From: Raineyella sp. LH-20
GTDB lineage: Bacteria; Actinomycetota; Actinomycetes; Propionibacteriales; Propionibacteriaceae
Direction: 5' to 3'
NCBI RefSeq assembly: GCF_033110965.1
Contig: NZ_CP137003.1
Span: 2,728,001 to 2,792,000 of the forward strand
DNA length: 64,000 bases
Part shown: piece after piece, positions 41,508 through 50,928 of the stretch
Numbering within the stretch: position 1 is the first letter of the stretch
Layout: every line of letters starts with the position of its first letter
Made by a program: the position numbers and the translations under genes
Notes under the pieces: generated by a model
What the model was told of the DNA's origin: nothing
Seen by the model: only the letters and a program-made list of their open reading frames with translations
The model's database searches: none

Positions 41508-42275
41508 ATGAGTGGGCATTCCAAGTGGGCCACCACGAAGCACAAGAAGGCCGTCATCGATGCCAAGCGCGGCAAGCTCTTCGCCAAGCTGATCAAGAAC
41601 ATCGAGGTCGCCGCCCGCGTCGGCGGCGGTGACCCGGCCGGCAACCCGACCCTCTACGACGCCATCCAGAAGGCGAAGAAGACGTCGGTGCCGAACGACA
41701 ACATCGATCGCGCCGTCAAGCGCGGCTCCGGTGAGGGCAGCGACGCCGTCAACTACGAGACGATCATGTACGAGGCGTACGGCCCGGCCGGCATCGCCCT
41801 GCTGATCGAGTGCCTCACCGACAACCGCAACCGCGCCGCCTCCGACGTCCGGGTGGCGATCACCCGCAACGGTGGCACCGTCGCCGACCCGGGGTCGACC
41901 TCCCGGATGTTCCAGCGCAAGGGCGTCGTGTCGGTCGCCAAGAAGCAGGACGGCAAGGAGATCAGCGAGGACGACCTGCTCGAGGCCACCCTCGAGGCCG
42001 ATCCCGAGGACGTCCAGGACGGCGGCGAGTCGTTCCGGGTGATCAGCGATCCGAATGCCGTGGTCGACGTCCGCAAGGCGGTCCAGGCGGCCGGCTACGA
42101 CTACGACTCCGCCGAGGTGGAGTTTGTGCCGGACTTCACCCAGCAGGTGAATCTGGAGACCTTCGAGAAGGTCGAGAAGCTCGTCGACGCCATCGACGAC
42201 CTGGACGACGTCCAGAACGTCTACGGCAACTACGAGCCCGACGCCGAGGCGCTGGCGTCCCTCTCCGAGGACTGA
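41508..42275 (+). CDS. yebC: YebC/PmpR family protein (TACO1-like)
   Basis: A 255-residue member of the YebC family, which acts as a DNA-binding regulator or, in newer work, as a translation factor helping ribosomes through proline stretches. The conserved start [22 protein letters not shown] is present from ATG 41508, with AGGAG six bases upstream; further conserved blocks are [31 protein letters not shown] and [11 protein letters not shown]. Being directly upstream of ruvC is the standard bacterial arrangement. Confidence 0.96.
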   Translation: MSGHSKWATTKHKKAVIDAKRGKLFAKLIKNIEVAARVGGGDPAGNPTLYDAIQKAKKTSVPNDNIDRAVKRGSGEGSDAVNYETIMYEAYGPAGIALLIECLTDNRNRAASDVRVAITRNGGTVADPGSTSRMFQRKGVVSVAKKQDGKEISEDDLLEATLEADPEDVQDGGESFRVISDPNAVVDVRKAVQAAGYDYDSAEVEFVPDFTQQVNLETFEKVEKLVDAIDDLDDVQNVYGNYEPDAEALASLSED

Positions 42276-42288
42276 GGCCCGGCACAGC

Positions 42289-42879
42289 GTGCGCGTCCTC
42301 GGCATCGACCCGGGCCTGACCCGGTGCGGCTTCGGCGTCGTCGACGGCGACCGGTCCCGCCGGTGCACCCTGGTCGACGTCGGGGTCTTCCGTACGCCGG
42401 TCGACCTGGACACGCCGCGTCGCCTGGTGCAGCTCGAGCAGGAGATCGAGGCGAAGCTGCGTGAACACCGGCCCGACGTGGTCGCGATCGAGCAGGTCTT
42501 CGCCCAGCACAACAGCCCGACGGTGATGGGCACCGCGCAGGCCGCCGGGGTCGCCATGCTGGTCGGCGCCCGGCACGGCCTGCCGGTGCGGCTGCACACC
42601 CCCTCCGAGGTGAAGGCGGCCGTCACCGGCTCGGGGCGGGCCGACAAGAAGCAGGTGGGGCTGATGGTCAGCCGGATCCTCGGGCTGGCCGAGGCGCCGC
42701 GGCCGGCCGACGCCGCCGACGCGGTGGCGCTGGCCGTCTGCCATGTCTGGCGGCTCGGCGTCGAGCCGGCCACCGGAGCGGTGTCCACCCCGACCGGATC
42801 GGGATCGCCGAACCGTTGGCAGCAGGCCGTCGACGCCCACCGATCCACCCGTACGACCTGGAAGGAGACCTCGCGGTGA
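42289..42879 (+). CDS. ruvC: Holliday junction resolvase RuvC
   Basis: A 196-residue dimeric endonuclease that resolves four-way junctions on RuvAB. The acidic catalytic set is visible: Asp7 ([11 protein letters not shown]), Glu68 ([11 protein letters not shown]), Asp141 and Asp144 ([11 protein letters not shown]). The tail after about 160 is longer than the minimal enzyme. It starts at GTG 42289, 13 bases after yebC, and its stop overlaps ruvA. Confidence 0.96.
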   Translation: MRVLGIDPGLTRCGFGVVDGDRSRRCTLVDVGVFRTPVDLDTPRRLVQLEQEIEAKLREHRPDVVAIEQVFAQHNSPTVMGTAQAAGVAMLVGARHGLPVRLHTPSEVKAAVTGSGRADKKQVGLMVSRILGLAEAPRPADAADAVALAVCHVWRLGVEPATGAVSTPTGSGSPNRWQQAVDAHRSTRTTWKETSR

Positions 42880-43487
42880 TCGCGCACCTCACCGGGACCG
42901 TGACCGCGGTCCGGCCCACCTCCGCCGTGCTCGACGTCGGCGGCCTGGGCCTGGAGGTGCAGTGCACCGCGCGGGCGCTGTCCGGGCTGCGGCCGGGGCA
43001 GTCTGGTCACGTGGAGACGTCCCTGCAGGTGCGCCAGGAGGTGTTCACGCTCTTCGGGTTCGTCGACCCGGTGGAGCGGGAGGCCTTCGAGATGCTGCTC
43101 GGGGTCAACTCGGTCGGCCCGAAGCTCGCCCTGGCGATCCTCTCCCTGCTGGAGCCGGCCGCGCTGGTGGCAGCGATCCGGGCCGAGGACGTGCACGCCC
43201 TCACCAAGGTGCCCGGGGTGGGCAAGAAGTCCGCCGAGCGGATCCTGGTCGAGCTCAAGGACAAGATCGTACGACTCGGTGTCGAACCGGCACCGGGCGC
43301 GCCGACACCCGCGACGCCGGAGCGGCCGCTGTGGCGCGAGCAGGTCTCCAGCGGCCTGCAGGGGCTCGGTTGGCCGGCGAAGGACGCCGAGGCCGCCTGC
43401 GACGCGGTCGAGCCGATGGTCGTCGAGGATCCGGCGATCGGTGTGGCCGTACTGATGCGGGCGGCACTGCGCTCGCTGGCGAAGTGA
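42876..43487 (+). CDS. ruvA: Holliday junction DNA helicase subunit RuvA
   Basis: A 203-residue subunit that binds the junction as a tetramer and recruits RuvB. GTG 42876 overlaps the ruvC stop and gives the typical opening [12 protein letters not shown]. An OB fold (1 to about 65) is followed by tandem helix-hairpin-helix motifs ([35 protein letters not shown]) and a C-terminal RuvB-binding domain after an acidic/Pro linker (about 140-203). Confidence 0.96.
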   Translation: MIAHLTGTVTAVRPTSAVLDVGGLGLEVQCTARALSGLRPGQSGHVETSLQVRQEVFTLFGFVDPVEREAFEMLLGVNSVGPKLALAILSLLEPAALVAAIRAEDVHALTKVPGVGKKSAERILVELKDKIVRLGVEPAPGAPTPATPERPLWREQVSSGLQGLGWPAKDAEAACDAVEPMVVEDPAIGVAVLMRAALRSLAK

Positions 43488-43503
43488 ACCGGGAGAAGCT
43501 GGC

Positions 43504-44535
43504 GTGACCGACCGGGGAGCCATCGACCCGCACGCCTCTCCCGAGGAGAGCGCGGTCGAGGCCGCGCTGCGTCCGAGCCGGCTGACCGACTTCGAGGGCC
43601 AGCCTCGGGTGAGCGCCCAGCTCGGCCTGGTGCTCGCCGCCGCCCGTCAGCGTGGCACCACCCCCGACCACGTGCTGCTGTCCGGCCCGCCCGGCCTGGG
43701 CAAGACGACGCTGGCGATGATCATCGCCGCCGAGATGGGCGTCCCGCTGCGGATCTCGTCCGGACCGGCGATCCAGCACGCCGGAGACCTGGCGGCGATC
43801 CTGTCCGGACTCGTCGAGGGCGAGGTGTTCTTCCTCGACGAGATCCACCGGATGTCCAAGCCGGCCGAGGAGATGCTCTACCTGGCGATGGAGGACTACC
43901 GGGTCGACGTCGTCGTCGGCAAGGGCCCCGGCGCCACCGCGATCCCGATCGAGATCCCGCACTTCACGCTGGTCGGCGCCACCACCCGGGCCGGCCTGCT
44001 GCCGGGGCCGCTGCGGGACCGGTTCGGGATGACCGCCCAGCTGGAGTACTACGCGCCGGCCGACCTGGAGCACATCGTCCAGCGCTCCTCGCGGGTCCTC
44101 GACGTCCCGGTCGAGGCGGACGCCGGCGCCGAGATCGCCCGCCGCTCGCGGGGCACACCACGGATCGCCAACCGGCTGCTCCGCCGGGTGCGGGACTATG
44201 CCCAGGTGCACGGCGACGGCGTCGTCGACCGTCGGATCGCCCGGGCCGCCCTCGACCTCTACGAGGTCGACGAACTCGGCCTGGACCGGCTCGACCGTGG
44301 TGTGCTGTCGGCGCTGTGCGCCCGGTTCGGCGGCGGCCCGGTCGGCCTGTCCACCCTGGCGATCGCCGTCGGGGAGGAGCCCGACACCGTCGAGGAGGTC
44401 GCCGAACCCTTCCTCGTCCGGCTCGGCTTCATGATGCGTACGCCGCGCGGACGCGTCGCCACACCGGCCGGTTTCGCCCACCTGGGGCTGAGCGCCCCGG
44501 GCGAGGGCGACGGCGCGCCTGCGCTGTGGGACTAG
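43504..44535 (+). CDS. ruvB: Holliday junction DNA helicase motor RuvB
   Basis: An AAA+ ATPase hexamer that drives branch migration. 343 residues. Walker A is GPPGLGKT at 61-68 and Walker B FFLDEIHR with Asp112 and Glu113; sensor GATTRAG and a C-terminal winged helix ([18 protein letters not shown]) follow. GTG 43504 lies seven bases after GGGAGAAG. Its TAG stop (44533-44535) is part of the TAGACT box of the next promoter. Confidence 0.97.
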   Translation: MTDRGAIDPHASPEESAVEAALRPSRLTDFEGQPRVSAQLGLVLAAARQRGTTPDHVLLSGPPGLGKTTLAMIIAAEMGVPLRISSGPAIQHAGDLAAILSGLVEGEVFFLDEIHRMSKPAEEMLYLAMEDYRVDVVVGKGPGATAIPIEIPHFTLVGATTRAGLLPGPLRDRFGMTAQLEYYAPADLEHIVQRSSRVLDVPVEADAGAEIARRSRGTPRIANRLLRRVRDYAQVHGDGVVDRRIARAALDLYEVDELGLDRLDRGVLSALCARFGGGPVGLSTLAIAVGEEPDTVEEVAEPFLVRLGFMMRTPRGRVATPAGFAHLGLSAPGEGDGAPALWD

Positions 44536-44538
44536 ACT
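44533..44538 (+). promoter_or_regulatory. -10 box of a yajC-secDF promoter, overlapping the ruvB stop
   Basis: TAGACT includes the ruvB stop codon TAG. It would start transcription about 40 bases before yajC, giving a leader with an AGGAG site. It separates the ruv and sec units. Confidence 0.4.
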
Positions 44539-44585
44539 CGCCCCGTCCACCCCGACCAGGACCCCGATCAGGAGAACTGAGACAC

Positions 44586-45080
44586 ATGAATGGTTCCGTG
44601 AGCACCCTGCTGATGATCGTGCTCTTCGTCGCGCTCGGCTACTTCATGCTGATCCGCCCCGGGCGCCAGCAGGCGAAGAAGCAGGCCGAGCTGATGAAGG
44701 AGCTCGCCCCCGGTGCCCGCGTCCAGACCCAGATCGGCCTGTACGGCACCCTGGTCGAGATGGGCGAGGTCCAGGCACGCATCGAGGTGGCCCCCGACGT
44801 GGTGATCACCGTCGACAAGCGACTGATCTCCGGGGTGACCCCGCGCAGCCGCGACGAGTTCCACCAGTATCCCGACGACGCCGAGCTGGCGGCCCCGGCG
44901 GACACCGCGCTCGAGGCGGCCCCGACCGACGTGGCCGAGGACGTGCCGTCGGGCGTCGCTGAGGACGTGCCGTCGGGCGTCGCCGAGGACGTGCCGTCGG
45001 GCGAGACGACTCCGGACACGACCGGCGACCAGTCCGGCCCCGACGACGACCAGCCCGGCACCGGCGCCCGGAACGCCTGA
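44586..45080 (+). CDS. yajC: Preprotein translocase accessory subunit YajC
   Basis: A 164-residue inner-membrane partner of SecDF. One membrane span at about 6-24 (TLLMIVLFVALGYFMLI) is followed by the conserved RPGRQQAKKQAELMKEL and a beta-rich domain (GARVQTQIGLYGTLVEM). The acidic tail is longer than usual and holds an eight-residue repeat EDVPSGVA. AGGAG is 11 bases upstream of ATG 44586; the longer open frame from 44316 overlaps ruvB and is not coding. Confidence 0.93.
   Translation: MNGSVSTLLMIVLFVALGYFMLIRPGRQQAKKQAELMKELAPGARVQTQIGLYGTLVEMGEVQARIEVAPDVVITVDKRLISGVTPRSRDEFHQYPDDAELAAPADTALEAAPTDVAEDVPSGVAEDVPSGVAEDVPSGETTPDTTGDQSGPDDDQPGTGARNA
44937..45005. repeat. 24-base tandem repeat in the yajC tail
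   Basis: Two full copies and a third partial copy of a 24-base unit starting at 44937, 44961 and 44985. It encodes EDVPSGVA repeats without breaking frame and so lengthens the cytoplasmic acidic tail. Confidence 0.9.
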
Positions 45081-45089
45081 GCCCGGCCG

Positions 45090-46766
45090 ATGGCGACGAA
45101 GTCCGTACGCTCCTCGCAGCCGGTTCACCCCTGGCGGCCGCTGCTGGTGGTCGTCGTGGTGCTGGCGGCCGTCTACGGCACCATGGCCGGCCTGGGCGGC
45201 TGGCTGCCGAAGCTCGGCCTGGACCTGCGCGGCGGCACCACGATCACGCTGACCGCTGCCAACTCCACCGGCTCGGGCCAGGTCGACAAGACCAGCCTGG
45301 AGCAGGCCCGGACGATCATCCAGCAGCGTGTCGACAGCCTCGGTGTGGGTGAGTCCCAGGTCACCACGTCCGGCAACGACCAGATCACCGTCAGCGTCCC
45401 CAACGTCAGCCAGGACCGGCTGCGGGACATGGTCGGACAGACCGCGCTGCTGAACTTCCGAGTCGTCTACTACGGCCAGACCGTCGCCGCCCCGTCGGCC
45501 TCGCCCAGCGCCGGGTCCACCCCGCAGGCCGCCGGCACCCCCGAGCCGACCCCGCAGGGCAACAACCTGCCGACCGCGCCCGCCGCGACCACCCCCGCCA
45601 CGCCCACGCTCAGCCCCTCGCCCTACCCGTCGGTGGCGGGCAGCGGCACGGCGCAGGACAAGGCGCTCGGCTGGCAGCCGACCGAGCAGGACTTCGCGAA
45701 CTTCCAGGCGTACAGCTGCGGCCAGCCGGTCAACGACGTCGCCGACCAGCCGTTGATGACCTGTGACCGGGAGGGAACGACCAAGTACCTGCTCGGGCCG
45801 ACGGTGGTCAGCGGCAACCAGGTGACCACCGCCTCGGCGGGCATCCCGCAGAACCAGCTGCAGTGGGTCGTCAACCTCGAGTTCGACTCGACCGGGGCCA
45901 AGCTGTTCTCCGACGCCACCAGCCGGCTCTCCCAGGGCGTGCCGTCCCAGCAGTTCGCCATCGTCCTCGACGGTCTGGTGGTCTCCGCTCCCCAGGTCAA
46001 CGAGCCCATCCCGAACGGCCGGGCCCAGATCGACGGCGGCTCGTCCGGCTTCACCCAGGAGGCAGCGCAGAACCTCGCCTCGGTGCTGAAGTACGGCGCC
46101 CTCCCGCTCTCGCTGACCATCGACTCGGTGGACACGGTCTCCCCGGTCCTCGGCGGTGAGCAGCTGCGCGGCGCACTGATCGCCGGTGCCCTCGGCCTGG
46201 TGCTGGTGGCCGCGTTCGCGATCGCTGTCTACCGCAGCCTGTCGTGGGTCGTGACGGCCACCATCGTGCTGGCCATGGCGCTGACGTACGGTCTGATGGT
46301 CCTGCTCGGGCAAGGCCTGGGCGTGGCACTGAACCTGCCCGGTGTGGCCGGTGCGATCGTCGGCATCGGGGTGACCGCCGACTCGTTCATCATCTTCTTC
46401 GAACGGATCAAGGACGAGGTCCGGGCCGGGCGTACGCTCCGCTCGTCGGTCGAGACGGGCTGGGTCAAGGCGCGGGGCACCGTGCTGATCTCCGACGGCG
46501 TGCAGCTGCTCAGTGCGCTGGTGCTCTTCGTGCTGTCGATCGGTGCCGTCCGCGGCTTCGCCTTCATCCTGGGGCTGACGACGATCATCGACATCGTCAT
46601 CACCTTCCTGTTCACCAAGCCGATGATGACCCTGCTGATGCGCAGCCGCTACTACGGTGAGGGCCGACCCGGCTCGGGGCTGGAGCCGGCCCTGATCGGC
46701 GTCGACACGCTGCCGATCCGCCGACGCCGCACCCGGACCGTCACCGACACCGCTGAGGAGGCCTGA
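45090..46766 (+). CDS. secD: Protein translocase subunit SecD
   Basis: A 558-residue RND-like membrane protein that uses proton motive force to help pull secreted proteins across. After the first span (about 17-35) comes the signature LGLDLRGGTTITL, then the P1 periplasmic domain. This is interrupted by a Pro/Ala/Thr/Ser-rich linker at about 130-185 (PTAPAATTPATPTLSPSPYP is one part), as in other actinobacteria. Five C-terminal spans carry GVAGAIVGIGVTADSFIIFFERI. ATG 45090 is nine bases after yajC. The stop overlaps the secF ATG by one base. Confidence 0.95.
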   Translation: MATKSVRSSQPVHPWRPLLVVVVVLAAVYGTMAGLGGWLPKLGLDLRGGTTITLTAANSTGSGQVDKTSLEQARTIIQQRVDSLGVGESQVTTSGNDQITVSVPNVSQDRLRDMVGQTALLNFRVVYYGQTVAAPSASPSAGSTPQAAGTPEPTPQGNNLPTAPAATTPATPTLSPSPYPSVAGSGTAQDKALGWQPTEQDFANFQAYSCGQPVNDVADQPLMTCDREGTTKYLLGPTVVSGNQVTTASAGIPQNQLQWVVNLEFDSTGAKLFSDATSRLSQGVPSQQFAIVLDGLVVSAPQVNEPIPNGRAQIDGGSSGFTQEAAQNLASVLKYGALPLSLTIDSVDTVSPVLGGEQLRGALIAGALGLVLVAAFAIAVYRSLSWVVTATIVLAMALTYGLMVLLGQGLGVALNLPGVAGAIVGIGVTADSFIIFFERIKDEVRAGRTLRSSVETGWVKARGTVLISDGVQLLSALVLFVLSIGAVRGFAFILGLTTIIDIVITFLFTKPMMTLLMRSRYYGEGRPGSGLEPALIGVDTLPIRRRRTRTVTDTAEEA

Positions 46767-47923
46767 TGGCTGCTCCGTTCCGTGCCCTCGTCCGCCTCTC
46801 CCACGGCGAGAACGTCTTCGACCTGCTGTCGAAGCGGCGCCGCTGGTACGTGCTGAGTGCCGTCGTGCTGGTGATCTGCCTGGTCGGCATCGGCGTCCGC
46901 GGGCTCAACCTCAGCATCGAGTTCCGCGGCGGCTCCGACTTCCGGGTGCCGCATGCGGTGACCGCGACCACGGTCACCGACGCCGGGCAGGTCGTCACCG
47001 GCACCGGGCTGCCCGAGATGTCGGACGTCATCGTCACCACCATCGGCGCGAACACCGTCCAGGTGCAGACCCGTTCGCTCACCAGCCCGGAGGTGACCCA
47101 GGTCCGCGGCGCCCTGGCCCAGTGGGCCGGCGTGCCGTCGGACCAGGTCTCCTACAGCCTGATCGGAGCCTCCTGGGGCCAGCAGATCACCCAGAAGGGG
47201 ACCATCGCGTTGGTGGTGTTCCTCGTCCTGGTCGGTCTGGTGATCGCCATCTACTTCCGCGACTGGCGGATGGCGGTCGCCGCGATCGTCTCGGTGCTGC
47301 ACGACCTGGTGGTCACCGTGGGTGTGTACGCCTGGGTCGGCTTCTCGGTCACCCCAGCGACGCTCACCGCGCTGCTGACCATCCTCGGCTACTCCCTCTA
47401 CGACACGATGGTCGTCTTCGACCGGGTGCGGGAGAACGTCCACGAGCTGCCGTCGCGTCGCGAGACGTACGGCACCGCGGCCAACCGCAGCCTCAACGAG
47501 GTGCTGCTCCGGTCGATCAACACCACCATCATCGGTGTCCTGCCGGTGCTGGCCCTGCTGATCGCCGGGGTGTTCGTGCTGGGCACGGGCCCGATCAAGG
47601 ACCTGTCGCTGGCGATGTTCGTCGGCATGATCTCCGGTGCCTACTCGTCGATCTTCATCGCCACCTCCCTGCTGGTGGACATGAAGGAGCGTACGGCGGA
47701 GATGCGCGACTGGCGGCGCAAGCTGGCCCGCCACGAGGAGCGCGAGCGGCAGCGCGACGCGGCCGAGGAACTCGCCGCGACCAGCCCGGTGCCGGTGGTG
47801 GTGGGTGTCGACGTGACGGAGGGCGCCGCCCAGGCGGACCCGGAGCCGCCGGCCCCGGTGGCGCCGGGGGAGCGTCACCAGCCGCAGCACCGCACCCGCA
47901 CCGAGCGCCGGCGTGGGCACTGA
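46766..47923 (+). CDS. secF: Protein translocase subunit SecF
   Basis: A 385-residue partner of SecD. First span at about 29-46, then LNLSIEFRGGSDFRVP, a short P4 domain and five C-terminal spans with LLTILGYSLYDTMVVFDRVREN. A charged cytoplasmic tail of about 75 residues follows (RHEERERQRDAAEELA). The ATG shares one base with the secD stop (TGATG), so synthesis is coupled. Confidence 0.95.
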   Translation: MAAPFRALVRLSHGENVFDLLSKRRRWYVLSAVVLVICLVGIGVRGLNLSIEFRGGSDFRVPHAVTATTVTDAGQVVTGTGLPEMSDVIVTTIGANTVQVQTRSLTSPEVTQVRGALAQWAGVPSDQVSYSLIGASWGQQITQKGTIALVVFLVLVGLVIAIYFRDWRMAVAAIVSVLHDLVVTVGVYAWVGFSVTPATLTALLTILGYSLYDTMVVFDRVRENVHELPSRRETYGTAANRSLNEVLLRSINTTIIGVLPVLALLIAGVFVLGTGPIKDLSLAMFVGMISGAYSSIFIATSLLVDMKERTAEMRDWRRKLARHEERERQRDAAEELAATSPVPVVVGVDVTEGAAQADPEPPAPVAPGERHQPQHRTRTERRRGH

Positions 47924-47935
47924 AGGGATCCCGAG

Positions 47936-48523
47936 ATGACCTCGACATCACAGACCTCCGCCGGTGTGCCCGCGACGTCCGCGGACCGGCGCCGGCTGAT
48001 CGCCTCGCTGATCCGCGACATCCCCGACTTCCCGATCGAAGGGGTGGGCTTCAAGGACATCACCCCGCTGCTGGGTGATCCGACCGGTTTCCGGGCCACC
48101 ATCGACGAACTGGTCGCGGCCGCACCGGCCGACATCGACGTCGTGGTCGGCATGGAGGCCCGCGGGTTCATCGTCGGCGCACCGGTCGCGGTGGCGCTGG
48201 GCGCCGGATTCGTGCCGGTCCGCAAGCCCGGCAAGCTCCCGGCAGAGACGTACGAGGTCAGCTACGACCTGGAGTACGGCACCGAGACGTTGACCATCCA
48301 CACCGACGCGATCCGCCCTGGCTCCCGGGTGCTGGTGGTGGACGACGTGCTCGCCACCGGCGGCACCCTGGCGGCGACCGCCGGGCTGATCCAGCGCTCC
48401 GGCGCGGAACTGGTGCACGTGGCGGTGCTGATGGAGCTCGCCTTCCTGCACCCGCGGGCCCGGCTGGCGGACGCCGGACTGGGCGACACCGAGATCACCG
48501 CACTGGTCACCGTCGACGCCTGA
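47936..48523 (+). CDS. apt: Adenine phosphoribosyltransferase Apt
   Basis: Salvages adenine to AMP with PRPP. 195 residues. The core motifs are FPIEGVGFKDITPLLGDP, GMEARGFIVGAPVA, PVRKPGKLP and the PRPP loop VLVVDDVLATGGT. ATG 47936 is 12 bases after secF. The secDF-apt-relA order is the classic actinobacterial arrangement and links purine salvage to the stringent-response gene that follows. Confidence 0.95.
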   Translation: MTSTSQTSAGVPATSADRRRLIASLIRDIPDFPIEGVGFKDITPLLGDPTGFRATIDELVAAAPADIDVVVGMEARGFIVGAPVAVALGAGFVPVRKPGKLPAETYEVSYDLEYGTETLTIHTDAIRPGSRVLVVDDVLATGGTLAATAGLIQRSGAELVHVAVLMELAFLHPRARLADAGLGDTEITALVTVDA

Positions 48524-48641
48524 CGCGCGGCGTGGGACGGGCCGTCCAGCAGCTGACCAGTTGGTATCACGACCACGGACGACCTTGCCGTCACGGCTAG
48601 ACTCTCAGCCCATAACTAGGTGACTCCGGGAGGAGGACGCC

Positions 48642-50900
48642 GTGAGTGACGAACTGTTGCCCGTGGTCGTGAACGATGCACCGCGTCTGTCGATGCGGCA
48701 GCGTCTTGCGCGCCTCGGCACCCGGACTTCGCAGCCGAATGTCCTCGATCCGCTGTTCCAGGCGATCCGCGCCTCCCACCCGCGGGCCAACCTGGGGCTG
48801 GTCGAGCGCGCGTACCTGACCGCGTCCCGGCATCACGAGGGCCAGAAGCGGAAGAGCGGCGACCCGTACATCACCCATCCGCTCGCCGTCGCGACGATCC
48901 TCGCCGAGCTGGGCGCGGCGGAGGAGACGATCTGCGCCGGCCTGCTGCACGACACCGTCGAGGACACCGACTACACCCTGGAGCAGGTCACCGCCGACTT
49001 CGGCCCGACCGTCGCCCTGCTGGTCGACGGCGTGACGAAGCTCGACAAGGTGACGTACGGCCCCTCGGCGAAGGCCGAGACGCTGCGCAAGATGATCGTC
49101 AACATGAGCCAGGACATCCGGGTGCTGGTGATCAAGCTCGCCGACCGGCTGCACAACATGCGTACGCTGCACTTCCTCCGCCCCGACAAGCAGAACCGGA
49201 TCGCGTCGGAGACCCTCGAGGTCTACGCCCCGCTGGCCCACCGGCTCGGCATGAACACCATCAAGTGGGAGCTGGAGGACCTGGCGTTCTCCACCATGCA
49301 GCCGAAGCTGTACGACGAGATCGTCCACCTGGTCGCGCAGCGGGCACCGTCACGGGAACGGTTCCTCAAGCAGGTCACCGAGGCCATCGAGGCCGATCTG
49401 CACCGCGCCGGCATCAAGGCGACGGTCACCGGCCGGCCGAAGCACTACTACTCGATCTACCAGAAGATGGTGGTCCGCGGCCGCTCGTTCGAGGACATCT
49501 ACGACCTGGTGGCGCTGCGGATCATCGTCGACTCGATCCAGGACTGCTACGGCGCGCTGGGCGTCCTGCACGCGCGGTGGAACCCGCTGCCGGGGCGGTT
49601 CAAGGACTACATCGCGATGCCGAAGTACAACATGTACCAGTCGCTGCACACCACTGTGCGGGGCCCCGAGGGCACCCCGGTGGAGTTCCAGATCCGCACC
49701 TGGGACATGCACCGGCGGGCCGACTACGGTGTGGCCGCGCACTGGAAGTACAAGGAGGGCAAGGGCGACCGCTCCGACCCGAACGAGTTGAACTGGGTAC
49801 GGGCGCTCAACCAGTGGCAGCGGGAGACCGAGGATCCGGAGGAGTTCCTCGACGACCTGCTGTTCTCGATCAACACCGACGAGGTCATCGTCTACACCCC
49901 GAAGGGCGACATGCTCACCCTCCCGGTGGGCGCCACCCCGGTGGACTTCGCCTATCAGGTGCACACCGAGGTCGGCCACCGCTGTATCGGCGCCCGAGTG
50001 AACGGCCGGCTGGTGCCACTGGAGTCGAAGCTGCAGACCGGCGACCGGGTGGAGATCCTCACCTCCAAGGCCGAGGGGGCCGGACCGTCACGCGACTGGC
50101 TGGAGTTCGTCGCCAGTCCCCGCGCCCGGGCGAAGATCCGCCAGTACTTCAGCCGGGAGCGCCGCGACGAGGCGATCGAGAGCGGCAAGGAAGCACTCGC
50201 CCGGCAGATGCGCCGGATGGACATGCCGATGCAGCGGCTGCTGACCATCGAGCACCTCACCGAGGTCGCCGCCTATTTCCGCGTCGCCGACGTGAACGGC
50301 CTCTACAAGGCGGTCGGCGAGGGGAGCATCTCGCCGCAGGCGGTGTGTCAGCGGCTGGTGGAGATCGCCGGTGGGCCGGAGGAGGTCGCCGAGGAGACCA
50401 GCGAGGACTCCATCGTCCTGCGCCGGCCGCGGGCGGTCCCGACGTCCAGCGAGACGGGCGTGATGGTGCACGGCGACAAGGGCGTGTGGGTGAAGCTGGC
50501 GCGCTGTTGCACCCCGGTACCGGGCGACGACATCATCGGCTTCATCACCCGGGCCTCGGGGGTGTCGGTGCACCGGCGCGACTGCACCAACGCCCGCAAC
50601 CTGCTGGAGCAGGGGGCAGAACGGATCGTCGAGGTGTCCTGGGCGCCGACCGCGGCCAGCCTGTTCCTGGTCACCGTGCAGATCATGGCGCTGGACCGCA
50701 GCGGTCTGCTCTCCGACGTCACCCGGTCCATCGCCGAACAGCACATCTCCATCACCTCGGCGAGCGTCAACACGCACCGGGACCGCACCGCGCGGATCAC
50801 CATGTCGTTCGAGACGCCGGACCCGACGCACCTCGACCACGTGATGAACGCGATCCGCCGGGTCCCCGGCGTCTACGACGTGAGTCGCGTCCGCGCCTGA
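48642..50900 (+). CDS. relA: Bifunctional (p)ppGpp synthetase/hydrolase Rel
   Basis: The long-form stringent-response enzyme (752 residues). The HD hydrolase domain is intact (ITHPLAVATILAEL, ICAGLLHDTVEDTDYTLE), so it can degrade as well as make (p)ppGpp. The synthetase domain has RGRSFEDIYDLVALRIIVD and MPKYNMYQSLHTTVRGP. TGS (VIVYTPKGDMLTLPVGATP), a Cys-containing zinc-finger region (KLARCCTPVPGDDIIG, HRRDCTN) and a C-terminal ACT domain follow. GTG 48642 is four bases after GGAGGAGGA. A TAGACT box (48598-48603) may be the promoter. Confidence 0.96.
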   Translation: MSDELLPVVVNDAPRLSMRQRLARLGTRTSQPNVLDPLFQAIRASHPRANLGLVERAYLTASRHHEGQKRKSGDPYITHPLAVATILAELGAAEETICAGLLHDTVEDTDYTLEQVTADFGPTVALLVDGVTKLDKVTYGPSAKAETLRKMIVNMSQDIRVLVIKLADRLHNMRTLHFLRPDKQNRIASETLEVYAPLAHRLGMNTIKWELEDLAFSTMQPKLYDEIVHLVAQRAPSRERFLKQVTEAIEADLHRAGIKATVTGRPKHYYSIYQKMVVRGRSFEDIYDLVALRIIVDSIQDCYGALGVLHARWNPLPGRFKDYIAMPKYNMYQSLHTTVRGPEGTPVEFQIRTWDMHRRADYGVAAHWKYKEGKGDRSDPNELNWVRALNQWQRETEDPEEFLDDLLFSINTDEVIVYTPKGDMLTLPVGATPVDFAYQVHTEVGHRCIGARVNGRLVPLESKLQTGDRVEILTSKAEGAGPSRDWLEFVASPRARAKIRQYFSRERRDEAIESGKEALARQMRRMDMPMQRLLTIEHLTEVAAYFRVADVNGLYKAVGEGSISPQAVCQRLVEIAGGPEEVAEETSEDSIVLRRPRAVPTSSETGVMVHGDKGVWVKLARCCTPVPGDDIIGFITRASGVSVHRRDCTNARNLLEQGAERIVEVSWAPTAASLFLVTVQIMALDRSGLLSDVTRSIAEQHISITSASVNTHRDRTARITMSFETPDPTHLDHVMNAIRRVPGVYDVSRVRA

Positions 50901-50928
50901 GACCCGGCGGGTCAGGGTCGTCTCGCCG

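Noticed and set aside
44937-45005. Possible CRISPR-like or mobile repeat
   Set aside because: The 24-base units are in frame within yajC, without spacers, and simply encode a repeated acidic tail.
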